Notes: generated by a model not told the origin, from the letters alone. 64,000 bases of DNA from Aurantibacter sp042094015 (GCF_042094015.1 NZ_JBELDZ010000002.1:14477-78476); one strand, 5' to 3'; shown: positions 29,241 to 37,646, counted from the first letter of the stretch. Made by a program: numbers and translations.

Positions 29241-30068
29241 TTATTTCTTTTTATAAAGAACAGCTTCGTCTTCAAATTTGTTTAAATTTATTTTTGGTGT
29301 ACCATAAATAGAAATTTCTGAAGTTCCTGAAGCATTAATTGTTAATTCTTCTTTTACTTCTATTTCTACTTTACAACGGTTATTTGTTGTTAATTTAGCT
29401 TTTTTTGCTGTTAATTTCTCTCCTGTAAACTGGCACGAATTATCTACGTTTAATTCAAGATTAGGTGTATCTCCTTCAATTTTAGCTTTAGAACGTTGTA
29501 CCATATCTATTTCTAGATTATTACTGTTTACTAAAGCTTTAATGTTACTATTGTCGTTTAGTTCTAACGTTATATTGTCTGCAGTAATATTTAATTCTGC
29601 TTTAGAATCTTCGTTATGACTAAGCTTAAATTTATTTGATTTTACGGTTAAATAAGTTTTAGAATTTTGATTAGTTAATAAGGTTAAATCTTTAAATTTT
29701 AAAGTAACGTCTGAATGGATTTCGGCTTTGTCTTTAACTTCTATAGTATTTAAACTGTCTGAATAAAAAACAGTGATTTCCATTTTTTTTGCTGAGGTTA
29801 TTTTTTTTGTGGTTTTAAAAGATAATGTACCATCAAAACTCATAATCTCAATTACGTCATGTAAATTATCGTCTGCGGTTACTTCTACAGAATATTCGTC
29901 GCTGCGTAATAAACGCACTTCAAATTCTTCTCCAACAACCAAACGATTAAATGGTGTAACTGTTTTTAGTTTTGTAGCAACTTCTCTGCTACCTTTTATT
30001 TTTTCTTGTGCGTTAGAAATTGTTGCTATGCTAATTATTGTAATTAACGATAAAATAAGGTTTTTCAT
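29241..30068 (-). CDS. DUF2807 (head GIN domain) exported protein
   Basis: A 275-residue protein with signal peptide (about 1-20, ending SNAQ). The mature part is a right-handed beta-helix-like DUF2807 domain (FNRLVVGEEFEVRLLRSDEYSVEVTADDNLHDVIE, then many short beta turns such as LSHNEDSKAELNITADNITLELNDNSNIKALVN). Family members are periplasmic or envelope proteins often encoded beside PspC and PadR-type genes, as here. The molecular role is not known. Terminators lie on both sides, so it appears to be transcribed alone. Confidence 0.88.
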   Translation of the reverse strand: MKNLILSLITIISIATISNAQEKIKGSREVATKLKTVTPFNRLVVGEEFEVRLLRSDEYSVEVTADDNLHDVIEIMSFDGTLSFKTTKKITSAKKMEITVFYSDSLNTIEVKDKAEIHSDVTLKFKDLTLLTNQNSKTYLTVKSNKFKLSHNEDSKAELNITADNITLELNDNSNIKALVNSNNLEIDMVQRSKAKIEGDTPNLELNVDNSCQFTGEKLTAKKAKLTTNNRCKVEIEVKEELTINASGTSEISIYGTPKINLNKFEDEAVLYKKK

Positions 30069-30156
30069 TCTTTTAATTTATTTTAAAAATGAAGTCAATA
30101 AAAAAAATAGTACCACTAAATTATTGACTATAATTGATTTGGTAAATATAAACAAA

Positions 30157-30189
30157 AACCATCCCAAACTTAAAACGTTTGGAATGGTT
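30157..30189 (-). terminator. Terminator downstream of the PspC gene
   Basis: A 13-bp stem with one G-U type mismatch (AACCATCCCAAAC / GTTTGGAATGGTT), 7-base loop, U-rich tract on the minus strand. Confidence 0.7.
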
Positions 30190-30271
30190 TAGGAAAATCA
30201 ATCAAAAAAAGTAGGTTAAAACAGTAGAGATAGAATAAAGTTTACTATAATTTCGGCTAAAGCTATCATAA

Positions 30272-32089
30272 TTAATTGTTGTCTTTAATTTCTAATTTTC
30301 CGTCTCCTATATTAATTTTTAAATTAGTAGAGTTGGATTTTACGCCACTGCTATCTATAACTAATTCTAAATTATCTTTTTGGGTTTTTATTCCATCAGA
30401 ATTAATAATTAGTTTTCCTTTTTCTCCATTAATATTTACATCAATTTCAAAATCTTCATCATTATCATCTTTATTATCACAATCGTTACAGATTAATTCA
30501 TTTTTGTCCATAATTAAAAACTGTTCGTCTTTATTAGATGATAAGTAATTATACTCGTAAGTGTTTTCATCTAAGTAAATAGTTGTTCCAACTGGAAGAT
30601 ATAAGGTAACTTCAACTTTCTGGTCTTTTGGTGTTGCATTATTAGTTATTAAAAAATAATTATTTAATAATAATTCTTTGTCATTAATAATGTAGTTGTA
30701 ATTTATGTTTTCTGCTCTTAATTTTGCAGTATCATAATCAAAGCCTCTTGCAGAATTTACTACTTTAATTTTAGCAATAGAATCTCTAGTTGGTTTAATA
30801 TTTAATCTAATGTTCTGAGAATATAATTCGCGTTCATCAAACTCATTAATTACATGGCTAATACCATTTCGTCTTGTAAAACGTTCCGTGTAATTTTCAT
30901 TATAAACCATTGCAACATTTAACGTGTCGTTTTTTGTAATATTATATAAGGTTTCTGATGTTGTAATGGTTGCTTTTTCTTGGTAACTCATGCCTTGATT
31001 AATTCCTAAATAAATTAAAGCAATTAAAGAAAGTAGCCAAATTCCTAACAATCCAAATTTTGCAGGTCTTCCAATAGATTTTAGATTATTTACTACTATT
31101 TTTAGTCCTAAGTAGAAAATAAAGAAGCCCATAATACCTACAAATAAGAATACAATTAATGAGATTAACCAAATTGGAATACCAGCATTATAAGATAGGT
31201 CTAGGAAATCTAAACCTGGCATATTTATGCCATCGGCAATTCCTAATGTTAAAACACTTACTGCAGTTCCAATAAACATTGAAATACCGGTAATCATTAA
31301 TATTACACCTATAAATTTTGCAAAAAGCTTTACAAAAAACATAACAATATCACTAATACCATCAAAGAATGAAGTCGTTGTAGCTTTTAAATTAGAATTA
31401 TCTTTTACGTTTTTAACGGATGAACTTACTGCATCTGTAACGTTATCGAATCCTTCTTTAAATTTATCGCCATGTTTTTGAAAATCTACATTTTTTAGAT
31501 TTTCTGAAACACCATCAAATCCATCTCTAATTTTTTTTTCTATGTTAGAGATATTAATTGGATCACCAGTCATTTGTAATTTATCTGTTGTGGTTTTAGC
31601 CTCAGGAACAAAAATCCATAATAGAATATAAATTAAAATACCAGTACCAAGACCAAAAATCAATAGTAACCATATTAGTCTAATCCAAATAGCGTTTATT
31701 CCTAAGTAATGACCTAAACCAGAAGAAACACCACTTACATAAGAGTTTTCTGTGTCTCTAAAAAGTTTTTTAATACTAGAAGAACGTTTTTGGGTTGATT
31801 GTGGTTCGTCCTCAAAAATATCGTCGTCTACCAAATAATCTTCAGGTTGCCCCATAATGGTAATAACTTCGTCTACTTCTTTAGAACCAATAACTTGATT
31901 GCTAGTTTTTACACGTTCTGTAAAAAGTTCAGCAATTCTAGCTTCAATATCACTAACAATTTCAGACCTACCTTGAGAATCTGTAAACGAACGCTTAATA
32001 GCATTTAAATAGCGTTGTAGTTTAAGGTATGCTTCTTCATCTATATGAAAAAATAACCCGGCTAAATTTATGTTTACTGTCTTATTCAT
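30272..32089 (-). CDS. PspC-domain membrane protein
   Basis: A 605-residue protein. Residues about 1-95 are an N-terminal regulatory-like helical part (RSEIVSDIEARIAELF). The PspC domain spans about 107-165 (KLFRDTENSYVSGVSSGLGHYLGI, then a hydrophobic helix and WIFVPEA). Three to four further membrane helices follow (about 245-365), and the C-terminal 220 residues are a beta-rich region like that of DUF2807 proteins. PspC senses membrane stress in phage-shock systems. No PspA gene is seen nearby, as usual in Flavobacteriia. The start overlaps the end of the padR-like gene by 8 bases, so the two are translated together. Confidence 0.9.
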   Translation of the reverse strand: MNKTVNINLAGLFFHIDEEAYLKLQRYLNAIKRSFTDSQGRSEIVSDIEARIAELFTERVKTSNQVIGSKEVDEVITIMGQPEDYLVDDDIFEDEPQSTQKRSSSIKKLFRDTENSYVSGVSSGLGHYLGINAIWIRLIWLLLIFGLGTGILIYILLWIFVPEAKTTTDKLQMTGDPINISNIEKKIRDGFDGVSENLKNVDFQKHGDKFKEGFDNVTDAVSSSVKNVKDNSNLKATTTSFFDGISDIVMFFVKLFAKFIGVILMITGISMFIGTAVSVLTLGIADGINMPGLDFLDLSYNAGIPIWLISLIVFLFVGIMGFFIFYLGLKIVVNNLKSIGRPAKFGLLGIWLLSLIALIYLGINQGMSYQEKATITTSETLYNITKNDTLNVAMVYNENYTERFTRRNGISHVINEFDERELYSQNIRLNIKPTRDSIAKIKVVNSARGFDYDTAKLRAENINYNYIINDKELLLNNYFLITNNATPKDQKVEVTLYLPVGTTIYLDENTYEYNYLSSNKDEQFLIMDKNELICNDCDNKDDNDEDFEIDVNINGEKGKLIINSDGIKTQKDNLELVIDSSGVKSNSTNLKINIGDGKLEIKDNN

Positions 32090-32426
32090 CTGTGGTCGTT
32101 TTAGTGCTTGTTACCATATTTACTGCGTGGCGTAATTCGTCCCAAGTTGTGGTTAATTCTTTTAAAAATAATTGTCCTGTTTCTGTGAGTCCATAATATT
32201 TACGTGGCGGACCAGAAGTAGATTCTTCCCATCTATAATTTAATAAACCGGCATTTTTTAATCTGGTTAATAATGGGTAAATAGTACCTTCTACTACTAA
32301 TAATTTTGCGTCTTTTAGTGTGTTTAATATTTCAGCAACATATGCATCATCGTCTTTTAATACAGACAAAATACAATATTCTAAAACACCTTTGCGCATT
32401 TGAGCTTTTGTGTTTTCTATTTTCAT
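32082..32426 (-). CDS. PadR-family transcriptional regulator
   Basis: A 114-residue winged-helix protein of the short PadR subfamily: MRKGVLEYCILSVLKDDDAY, AEILNTL, then the recognition region EGTIYPLLTRLKNAGLL and the wing RKYYGLTETG. PadR proteins are mostly repressors relieved by small molecules or stress. It overlaps the PspC gene, whose expression it presumably controls together with its own. The 30-base element at 32964-32993, also found beyond the gap, is a candidate binding site. Confidence 0.93.
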   Translation of the reverse strand: MKIENTKAQMRKGVLEYCILSVLKDDDAYVAEILNTLKDAKLLVVEGTIYPLLTRLKNAGLLNYRWEESTSGPPRKYYGLTETGQLFLKELTTTWDELRHAVNMVTSTKTTTDE

Positions 32427-32470
32427 GTTTGTGTTGTGTTTATGTTTTTCATGAGTTTGTCTTTTTAGAC

Positions 32471-32917
32471 TTACTTAATAAAATTAATAGTTAATGGATA
32501 CTTATAATTTTGACCATCTCTAGCTTTTATACTTGCTAATAGAATAAAAATTAGTTCTAAAATAAATCCTACAACTGCTAATCCGCCTAATGCGCCACAA
32601 ATATAGAGTAGAGGCGAAGGTTTGGTTGCATTTATAGTAATATTGTTAAATGTATTAATGTCTAGAAAATCAAAATGACTAAATAAGCCAAATACAAAAA
32701 ACGGAACTGTAATTAAGCCAATTATTAGCGCATAAATTAAAATGCTCATTTGGAAATTTATGGCTTGCTTTCCATGATGATCTATATAGTCAGATTTATC
32801 TTTATTTAAACTCCATAATACTATTGGAGCTATAAAATTTCCAAACGGAAAAATAAAACGTGTAAACGTAGATAAATGAATAAATGTAGCTATGTTTCTT
32901 TGATGTGTTGTAATCAT
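32471..32917 (-). CDS. DUF4870 domain membrane protein
   Basis: A 148-residue protein with three hydrophobic stretches (about 18-35, 52-78, 100-128), starting ATFIHLSTFTRFIFPFGNFI and containing DYIDHHGKQAINFQMSI, the signature of the DUF4870 (Tic20-like) family. It is small and integral to the inner membrane; function is unknown. It lies 44 bases upstream of the PadR gene on the same strand and is likely the first gene of that operon. Confidence 0.9.
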   Translation of the reverse strand: MITTHQRNIATFIHLSTFTRFIFPFGNFIAPIVLWSLNKDKSDYIDHHGKQAINFQMSILIYALIIGLITVPFFVFGLFSHFDFLDINTFNNITINATKPSPLLYICGALGGLAVVGFILELIFILLASIKARDGQNYKYPLTINFIK

Positions 32918-32963
32918 TTTTTAAAATTATATAATAGTATCCTATGCAAAGATAAGTTTAAAA

Positions 32964-32993
32964 AAAGGTATTATGCAATACAAAGTACTAAAA
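32964..32993 (-). promoter_or_regulatory. 30-nt promoter/operator-like element, left copy
   Basis: On the minus strand it reads TTTTAGTACTTTGTATTGCA then TAATACCTTT, about 50 bases upstream of the DUF4870 start. It holds the palindrome AGTACT, a near -7 box and the imperfect dyad TATTGCATAATA. An identical copy occurs at 33155-33184, in the same orientation, across the gap. Confidence 0.5.
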
Positions 32994-33138
32994 ATTAACA
33001 AAAAATTAACATTTAAAGAAGCCAACATAATCATTCAATCTTCTGTTTTTTAGTTAATTAGGTGTTTTGTGTAGAGAGTTGGACGAGAGAGTAATATAAA
33101 ATAGGAAGTTTGCTTTTATCAAGCTATTTAGACTTTTT

Positions 33139-33148
33139 NNNNNNNNNN
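33139..33148. other. Assembly gap (10 N)
   Basis: A run of ten N, the usual placeholder for a scaffold join of unknown length. Near-identical 30-base sequences lie on each side. Confidence 1.
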
Positions 33149-33154
33149 CTATTG

Positions 33155-33184
33155 AAAGGTATTATGCAATACAAAGTACTAAAA
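33155..33184 (-). promoter_or_regulatory. 30-nt promoter/operator-like element, right copy
   Basis: Identical to 32964-32993 and in the same orientation, beginning 6 bases from the edge of the gap. If it is a promoter it would fire leftward into the gap. Confidence 0.5.
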
Positions 33185-33251
33185 TTTAACATTTTGTTAA
33201 CATTTACAAAGTCGTTTATTTTGATTAATTTAGCTAAAAATCAAAATATAA

Positions 33252-33707
33252 ATGAAGCTAACACCAAGTAAACTCAATAGTTTTACCGCAATAAAATTAC
33301 CATCGGCATTTTTATGTGGCGTACGTACTAAAGTTTTAAATAATAAACAATGTATTACAACAGTAAAGCACAGATGGATAAATCAAAATCCTTTTAAATC
33401 TATGTTTTGGGCTGTTCAAGGTATGGCAGCAGAGTTTTCTACTGGTGCATTAATGATAGCTAAAATCCAAGAAAGTGGTAAAAAAGTATCTATGTTAGTG
33501 ACTTCTAATAATGCTACATTTACTAAAAAAGCAACAGGAAAAATTACGTTTACGTGTAATGATGGTTTAAAAGCTAGTGAGATTCTAGAAAAAGCAATTT
33601 CTACAGGTGAAGGACAAACTTTTTGGATGAAATCTGTTGGAACAAACGAAGCTGGCGTAATAGTGTCAACTTTTAATTTTGAATGGTCTGTTAAAGAGAA
33701 GAGCTAA
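33252..33707 (+). CDS. DUF4442 domain protein (hotdog-fold thioesterase-like)
   Basis: A 151-residue protein with the DUF4442 pattern: KLPSAFLCGVRTKVLNNKQC, RWINQNPFKSMFWAVQGMAAEFSTGALM, then beta strands (KVSMLVTSNNATFTKKATG). The family has the hotdog fold of acyl-CoA thioesterases, but the substrate is unknown. No signal or membrane segment. It is followed 88 bases later by the AIM24-like gene. Confidence 0.85.
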   Translation: MKLTPSKLNSFTAIKLPSAFLCGVRTKVLNNKQCITTVKHRWINQNPFKSMFWAVQGMAAEFSTGALMIAKIQESGKKVSMLVTSNNATFTKKATGKITFTCNDGLKASEILEKAISTGEGQTFWMKSVGTNEAGVIVSTFNFEWSVKEKS

Positions 33708-33795
33708 TATGTAGTATAAAAAAAATAAATCATTCTAGCAACTGTAACAAATTTCTGATTTAAACTACATATAAATTGAACTAAAAACTTTATAA

Positions 33796-34593
33796 ATGAA
33801 CGCACACGAAATAGATTACGAAATTTTTGGAGAGGAAATGCAATATGTAGAAATAGAACTAGATCCACAAGAAGCTGTTATAGCAGAATCTGGAAGTTTT
33901 ATGATGATGGATGATGGTATTAAAATGGAAACCCTTTTTGGCGATGGTTCTCAAAAAGACTCTGGATTTTTAGGAAAAATTCTTGGTGCAGGAAAAAGAA
34001 TTCTTACTGGCGAAAGTTTATTTATGACTGCTTTTTACAATAATATAGTAGGAAAACGTAAAATATCTTTTGCATCGCCTTATCCAGGGAAAATTGTACC
34101 TATAGATTTAACAGAATACAATGGGAAATTTATTTGTCAGAAAGATGCCTTTTTATGTGCAGCAAAAGGCGTTAGTATTGGTGTAGAGTTTAGTAAAAAA
34201 ATTGGTCGTGGGCTTTTTGGAGGCGAAGGATTTATAATGCAAAAATTAGAAGGCAATGGAATGTCTTTTGTTCATGCTGGTGGAACTTTAGCGAGAAAAG
34301 AACTTAAGTCCGGAGAAGTTTTACGTGTAGATACAGGCTGTATTGTTGGATTTACTCAAACCGTAAATTATGATATAGAGTTTGTTGGCGGAATAAAAAA
34401 TACCGTTTTTGGTGGCGAAGGATTATTTTTTGCAACACTTGAAGGTCCAGGAATAGTTTATATACAATCTTTACCTTTTAGTAGATTAGCAGGACGCGTT
34501 TTAGCAAGTTTACCTAGAGGAGGAAACAGTAAAGGCGAAGGTAGTATTTTAGGAGGTTTAGGAAACCTTTTAGATGGTGATAATAAGTTTTAG
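33796..34593 (+). CDS. TIGR00266 / AIM24-family protein
   Basis: A 265-residue cytoplasmic protein made of beta-sandwich repeats: EMQYVEIELDPQEAVIAESGSFMMMDDG, GESLFMTAFYN, FASPYPGKIVPIDL, then GRGLFGGEGFIMQKLEGNG and VFGGEGLFFATLEGPGIVYIQSLP. It ends in a Gly-rich tail. Family TIGR00266 is widespread; the mitochondrial homologue AIM24 is needed for inner-membrane organisation, but the bacterial role is not established. Confidence 0.93.
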   Translation: MNAHEIDYEIFGEEMQYVEIELDPQEAVIAESGSFMMMDDGIKMETLFGDGSQKDSGFLGKILGAGKRILTGESLFMTAFYNNIVGKRKISFASPYPGKIVPIDLTEYNGKFICQKDAFLCAAKGVSIGVEFSKKIGRGLFGGEGFIMQKLEGNGMSFVHAGGTLARKELKSGEVLRVDTGCIVGFTQTVNYDIEFVGGIKNTVFGGEGLFFATLEGPGIVYIQSLPFSRLAGRVLASLPRGGNSKGEGSILGGLGNLLDGDNKF

Positions 34594-34721
34594 TTAATAA
34601 CTTTGTTAATATTGTATTAAAGTCGCAATAAAAAGACTATAATTTTTATTATCTTTAAATCTGAATAATATAAAACAAATTGCTTATAGTTTAAAAACTA
34701 CTTTAACTAAATCTATTAATT

Positions 34722-34916
34722 ATGGCAAGAGCAATGTTTGAGTACACTAAAACCGTACTCAATAAAGTAAGTTTTGATGCTAATTTATTTTGTAAAGAAG
34801 TAGAAAAAGCCTTAAAAAGATTACTTCCTTACGAGATTGAAGAACTTAAAATATTTATTCAATCTTTAGCAATAAAAAATCCAGAATTAGGTCAATGCTT
34901 ACTTCAATTAAAATAA
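34722..34916 (+). CDS. Small conserved hypothetical protein (64 residues)
   Basis: An acidic-to-neutral helical protein beginning MARAMFEYTKTVLNKVSFDA and rich in Leu, Lys and Glu. It has no signal peptide or membrane helix. A strong terminator follows directly, which supports a real transcript. I recognise it as a short protein common in Flavobacteriaceae but know no function. Confidence 0.75.
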   Translation: MARAMFEYTKTVLNKVSFDANLFCKEVEKALKRLLPYEIEELKIFIQSLAIKNPELGQCLLQLK

Positions 34917-34923
34917 ACAAAAC

Positions 34924-34950
34924 GCAACCATTAATTTGGTTGCTTTTTTT
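34924..34950 (+). terminator. Terminator after the 64-residue gene
   Basis: A 7-bp perfect stem (GCAACCA / TGGTTGC), 6-base loop, then seven T. Confidence 0.82.
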
Positions 34951-34972
34951 ATGCGTTTTTGATTTCTAGTTT

Positions 34973-34980
34973 TATATTTG
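34973..34980 (+). promoter_or_regulatory. Possible -7 promoter box for the CNGKC protein
   Basis: TATATTTG matches TAnnTTTG and lies 16 bases before the CTG codon at 34997, which would give a leader of roughly 10 bases and supports that unusual start. Confidence 0.4.
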
Positions 34981-34996
34981 TGTAAAATTTTTCACA

Positions 34997-35374
34997 CTGA
35001 AAAAATTAGCTGTCATACTTTTATTTTTAGCATTTGCTATTAGGCCAATTTACTTTGTTGGTTACGTGGCATATTTTCAGTTGAATATAGATTATATAGT
35101 AGATACTTATTGTGTAAATAAAGATGTTCCAGAATTGAAATGTAATGGAAAGTGTCATTTAACAAAACAACTTACAGTTACACCTACTAACTCAACAAAT
35201 GAAACAGCAGTTCTAAATACTATTTCAGAAGCTTTTTATCCTTTGTACTTTCAAGAATTTACTTTAGAGAAGACTAAAGAACAGTATTTTGTTAGTGATA
35301 AACCTTTTTTTTATTACTCATTAAAAAATTACACTTCATTTCTTAATTGTAGTTTAAAGCCACCGCAAGTTTAG
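34997..35374 (+). CDS. Small membrane-anchored CNGKC protein, CTG start
   Basis: From a CTG at 34997 the frame encodes (M)KKLAVILLFLAFAIRPIYF, a natural N-terminal membrane segment, then VGYVAYFQLNIDYIVDTYCV and PELKCNGKCHLTKQL. The total is 125 residues. A GTG at 35066 would begin after the hydrophobic segment and is less convincing; no ATG exists in frame. The CNGKC (CxxxC) motif plus an upstream Cys suggests metal binding or a disulphide on the periplasmic side. It precedes, by 181 bases, a Met-rich outer-membrane protein. Similar proteins occur in other Flavobacteriaceae; their function is unknown to me. Confidence 0.7.
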   Translation: MKKLAVILLFLAFAIRPIYFVGYVAYFQLNIDYIVDTYCVNKDVPELKCNGKCHLTKQLTVTPTNSTNETAVLNTISEAFYPLYFQEFTLEKTKEQYFVSDKPFFYYSLKNYTSFLNCSLKPPQV

Positions 35375-35453
35375 TTTAACTTAAAAACATATAATTATTA
35401 TGTAATTAAGGGTTTAGTAATCCTAAATCTAAAGTTTACATACAAAAAATTAA

Positions 35454-35499
35454 TGCCTTTTTGTATTTGAAAAGATTACGCTTTTTTCAAGTAGAGGCA
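35454..35499 (+). promoter_or_regulatory. Structured leader before the Met-rich outer-membrane protein
   Basis: TGCCT (35454-35458) pairs with AGGCA (35495-35499), and inside it TTGAAAAG (35467-35474) pairs with CTTTTTTCAA (35481-35490) with a small bulge. It ends 57 bases before the ATG at 35556. It could be a terminator of the preceding gene or a regulatory leader. Confidence 0.3.
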
Positions 35500-35555
35500 C
35501 TATTTGTCTGTAAAATAATAAAACTATTCACAATACAATAAATATTCATTATAAA

Positions 35556-36593
35556 ATGAAACATACCTTATACGCCTTATTTTTTATGGCTACAAGCCTT
35601 ATTATGGCTCAAACTGAAACAACAAAAGATACAATAATAAATTATTCTGGGAGCAGACCAGATGGACATGCACCGATTTCTGTTATGGGAGATCATACTC
35701 ACGGAAAAGGAGAGTTTATGTTGTCTTATAAATTTATGCAAATGAATATGGAAGACATTTTAGTAGGAAACAATAATGCTTCTTCAGAATCTTTATTAAT
35801 GCCAAATGGAGGAGCTTATATGGTAACACCATTAAATATGCCAATGCAGATGCATATGTTTGGTGCAATGTATGCACCAAGTAATAATACAACATTATAT
35901 GTAATGGCCAATTATATGTCTATGGAAATGGATCATATTACAGCTATGAATATGTCTTTTACAACAAAATCTTCTGGATTAGGAGATACTAAGGTTGGTA
36001 TTTTATATAATTTTTGGAAAAAGAAACGTAGTAAAATTCACGGAAATTTTGGTTTGTCATTACCTACGGGTAGTATAGATAATGAAGATGTTACACCAGC
36101 ATCTGGAGGAAACAATGTTATTTTACCTTATCCAATGCAAACTGGAAGTGGTACCATAGATTTAGATTTAGGTGCTACTTATTTAACACAAGGTGATGTA
36201 TGGTCTTTTGGTTCTCAGCTAAAAGGCTTAATTAGAGTAGATGAAAACAATAATGGTTATACATTAGGTAATCGTTATAGTTTAAACAATTGGTTTGCTG
36301 TTAAGGCTAATAATTGGATTAGTTTTTCTGCACGTTTAGAAGGTGTTTTTGTAGAAGGTATTAAAAGTGCTAATCCAGATTTAAACCCAAATATGATTAT
36401 TACGGCAAACACGTCTAATTCTGGTGGAGAGTTTATAAACTCTGGTTTAGGAGTTAATTTTTATGTGCCAAAAGGACCATTTAAAAACCTACGCTTAGGT
36501 TTAGAATATGCAGAACCTTTATTTCAAAATGTAAATGGAATTCAATTAAAAACCGAAGAAACATTTACTGCTGGATTACAGTATGCATTTTAA
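35556..36593 (+). CDS. Methionine/histidine-rich outer-membrane transporter-like protein
   Basis: A 345-residue protein with signal peptide (MKHTLYALFFMATSLIMAQ) and alternating beta strands ending in an aromatic residue (FTAGLQYAF), as expected for an outer-membrane beta barrel. The N-terminal half is unusually rich in Met and His: SVMGDHTHGKGEFMLSYKFMQMNM, MPMQMHMFGAMY and MANYMSMEMDHITAMNMSF. Such side chains bind Cu(I) or Ag(I). Proteins of this kind are often annotated simply as transporter. With the CNGKC protein just upstream, a role in copper handling is a plausible inference only. A bidirectional terminator follows. Confidence 0.75.
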   Translation: MKHTLYALFFMATSLIMAQTETTKDTIINYSGSRPDGHAPISVMGDHTHGKGEFMLSYKFMQMNMEDILVGNNNASSESLLMPNGGAYMVTPLNMPMQMHMFGAMYAPSNNTTLYVMANYMSMEMDHITAMNMSFTTKSSGLGDTKVGILYNFWKKKRSKIHGNFGLSLPTGSIDNEDVTPASGGNNVILPYPMQTGSGTIDLDLGATYLTQGDVWSFGSQLKGLIRVDENNNGYTLGNRYSLNNWFAVKANNWISFSARLEGVFVEGIKSANPDLNPNMIITANTSNSGGEFINSGLGVNFYVPKGPFKNLRLGLEYAEPLFQNVNGIQLKTEETFTAGLQYAF

Positions 36594-36611
36594 CTTAGTT
36601 AAGTTCTAAAT

Positions 36612-36646
36612 AAAAAAAGGCAACCTAATTAGGTTGTCTTTTTTTT
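36612..36646. terminator. Bidirectional terminator between convergent genes
   Basis: AAGGCAACCTAATTAGGTTGTCTT with flanking A and T tracts. It separates the Met-rich barrel gene from oxyR. Confidence 0.85.
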
Positions 36647-36685
36647 ACATCTTTTACTAAAGAGATATAATAAAGCTAAAGTTGA

Positions 36686-37627
36686 TTATTTTTTTGCTAA
36701 AGGACTAATTATTTGAACATTTTGAAACGCAATTGCACCTCTTACTACACCAGATATAGTGTCTCTTAAAGCTTCAATAATTTGCATTTTAAGCTCGGAT
36801 TTATGATAAATAACACTGACTTCTCTTGCTGGAGACGGATCGTTGAAATAATGTAATTTTGCTTTTTGAACTTCGTTTAATTCTAATGTATGTAAGTATG
36901 GTAAAAGCGTCATTCCTAGACCTTCATTAGATAACTTAATTAGAGTTTCTATACTTCCACTTTCTAACTGAAATGTTTCGTCTTTTTTATTTTTAAAGAC
37001 TTTGCATAAGTTAATTACACCATCTCTAAAACAATGTCCATCTTCTAATAGAAGCATATCTTCAAGATCCAAATCAGAAACATCTAATTTGGTTTTGCTT
37101 TTTAATCTATGATTTTCAGGAATATAACCAACAAATGGTTCGTAATATAAAGGTCGTTCTTTTAAAGTGTCGCATTCTAAAGGCGTAGCTGCTATGGCAG
37201 CATCTAAATGTCCATCGTTTAAACGCGAAATAATTTCCTCTGTGGTTAATTCTTCAATTTTAAGTTTAACTTTTGGATATTTTTTAATAAAGTTTTTTAG
37301 AAACATTGGTAATAAAGTAGGCATAACCGTTGGGATAATCCCTAATTTAAATTCGCCACCTATAAATCCTTTTTGCTGATCTACAATATCTTGAATTCTA
37401 TAAGATTCATTTACAATGTTTCTAGCTTGTGCTACTATACGCTTACCAACTTCAGTTAATTCTATAGGCTTTTTACTTCTGTCAAAAATTAAAATATCTA
37501 ATTGATCTTCTAATTTTTGAATTTGCATACTTAATGTAGGTTGAGTAACAAACCTATGTTCTGCTGCTTTTGTGAAGTTTTGATGTTCTGCAACAGCTAA
37601 TACGTATTCGAGCTGTGTAATCGTCAT
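36686..37627 (-). CDS. oxyR: Hydrogen peroxide-sensing regulator OxyR (LysR family)
   Basis: A 313-residue LysR-type regulator: N-terminal winged HTH (about 1-60; AVAEHQNFTKAAEHRFVTQP) and a periplasmic-binding-like sensor domain. The redox cysteines are C199 and C208 in EDGHCFRDGVINLCKV, exactly the positions used by E. coli OxyR to form its peroxide-induced disulphide. It is divergent from dps. A perfect ATAG-N7-CTAT half-site lies five bases upstream of its start, so autoregulation and control of dps are likely. Confidence 0.95.
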   Translation of the reverse strand: MTITQLEYVLAVAEHQNFTKAAEHRFVTQPTLSMQIQKLEDQLDILIFDRSKKPIELTEVGKRIVAQARNIVNESYRIQDIVDQQKGFIGGEFKLGIIPTVMPTLLPMFLKNFIKKYPKVKLKIEELTTEEIISRLNDGHLDAAIAATPLECDTLKERPLYYEPFVGYIPENHRLKSKTKLDVSDLDLEDMLLLEDGHCFRDGVINLCKVFKNKKDETFQLESGSIETLIKLSNEGLGMTLLPYLHTLELNEVQKAKLHYFNDPSPAREVSVIYHKSELKMQIIEALRDTISGVVRGAIAFQNVQIISPLAKK

Positions 37628-37631
37628 AATA

Positions 37632-37646
37632 ATAGTTTTAGACTAT
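37632..37646. promoter_or_regulatory. OxyR-type half-site in the oxyR-dps intergenic region
   Basis: ATAG TTTTAGA CTAT matches the ATAG-N7-CTAT half of the OxyR operator. A second full half-site at the canonical spacing is not perfect (a CTAT occurs at 37660-37663). Confidence 0.5.

Larger units (their letters stand above)
32918..33251. other. Long gene-free stretch containing the scaffold gap
   Basis: 334 bases between the DUF4870 gene and the DUF4442 gene. It contains the two 30-base element copies, the 10-N gap and otherwise AT-rich sequence with no supported gene. A short frame of about 24 codons reads leftward out of the gap to a TAA near 33058, which could be the end of a gene hidden in the gap. 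Confidence 0.5.
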
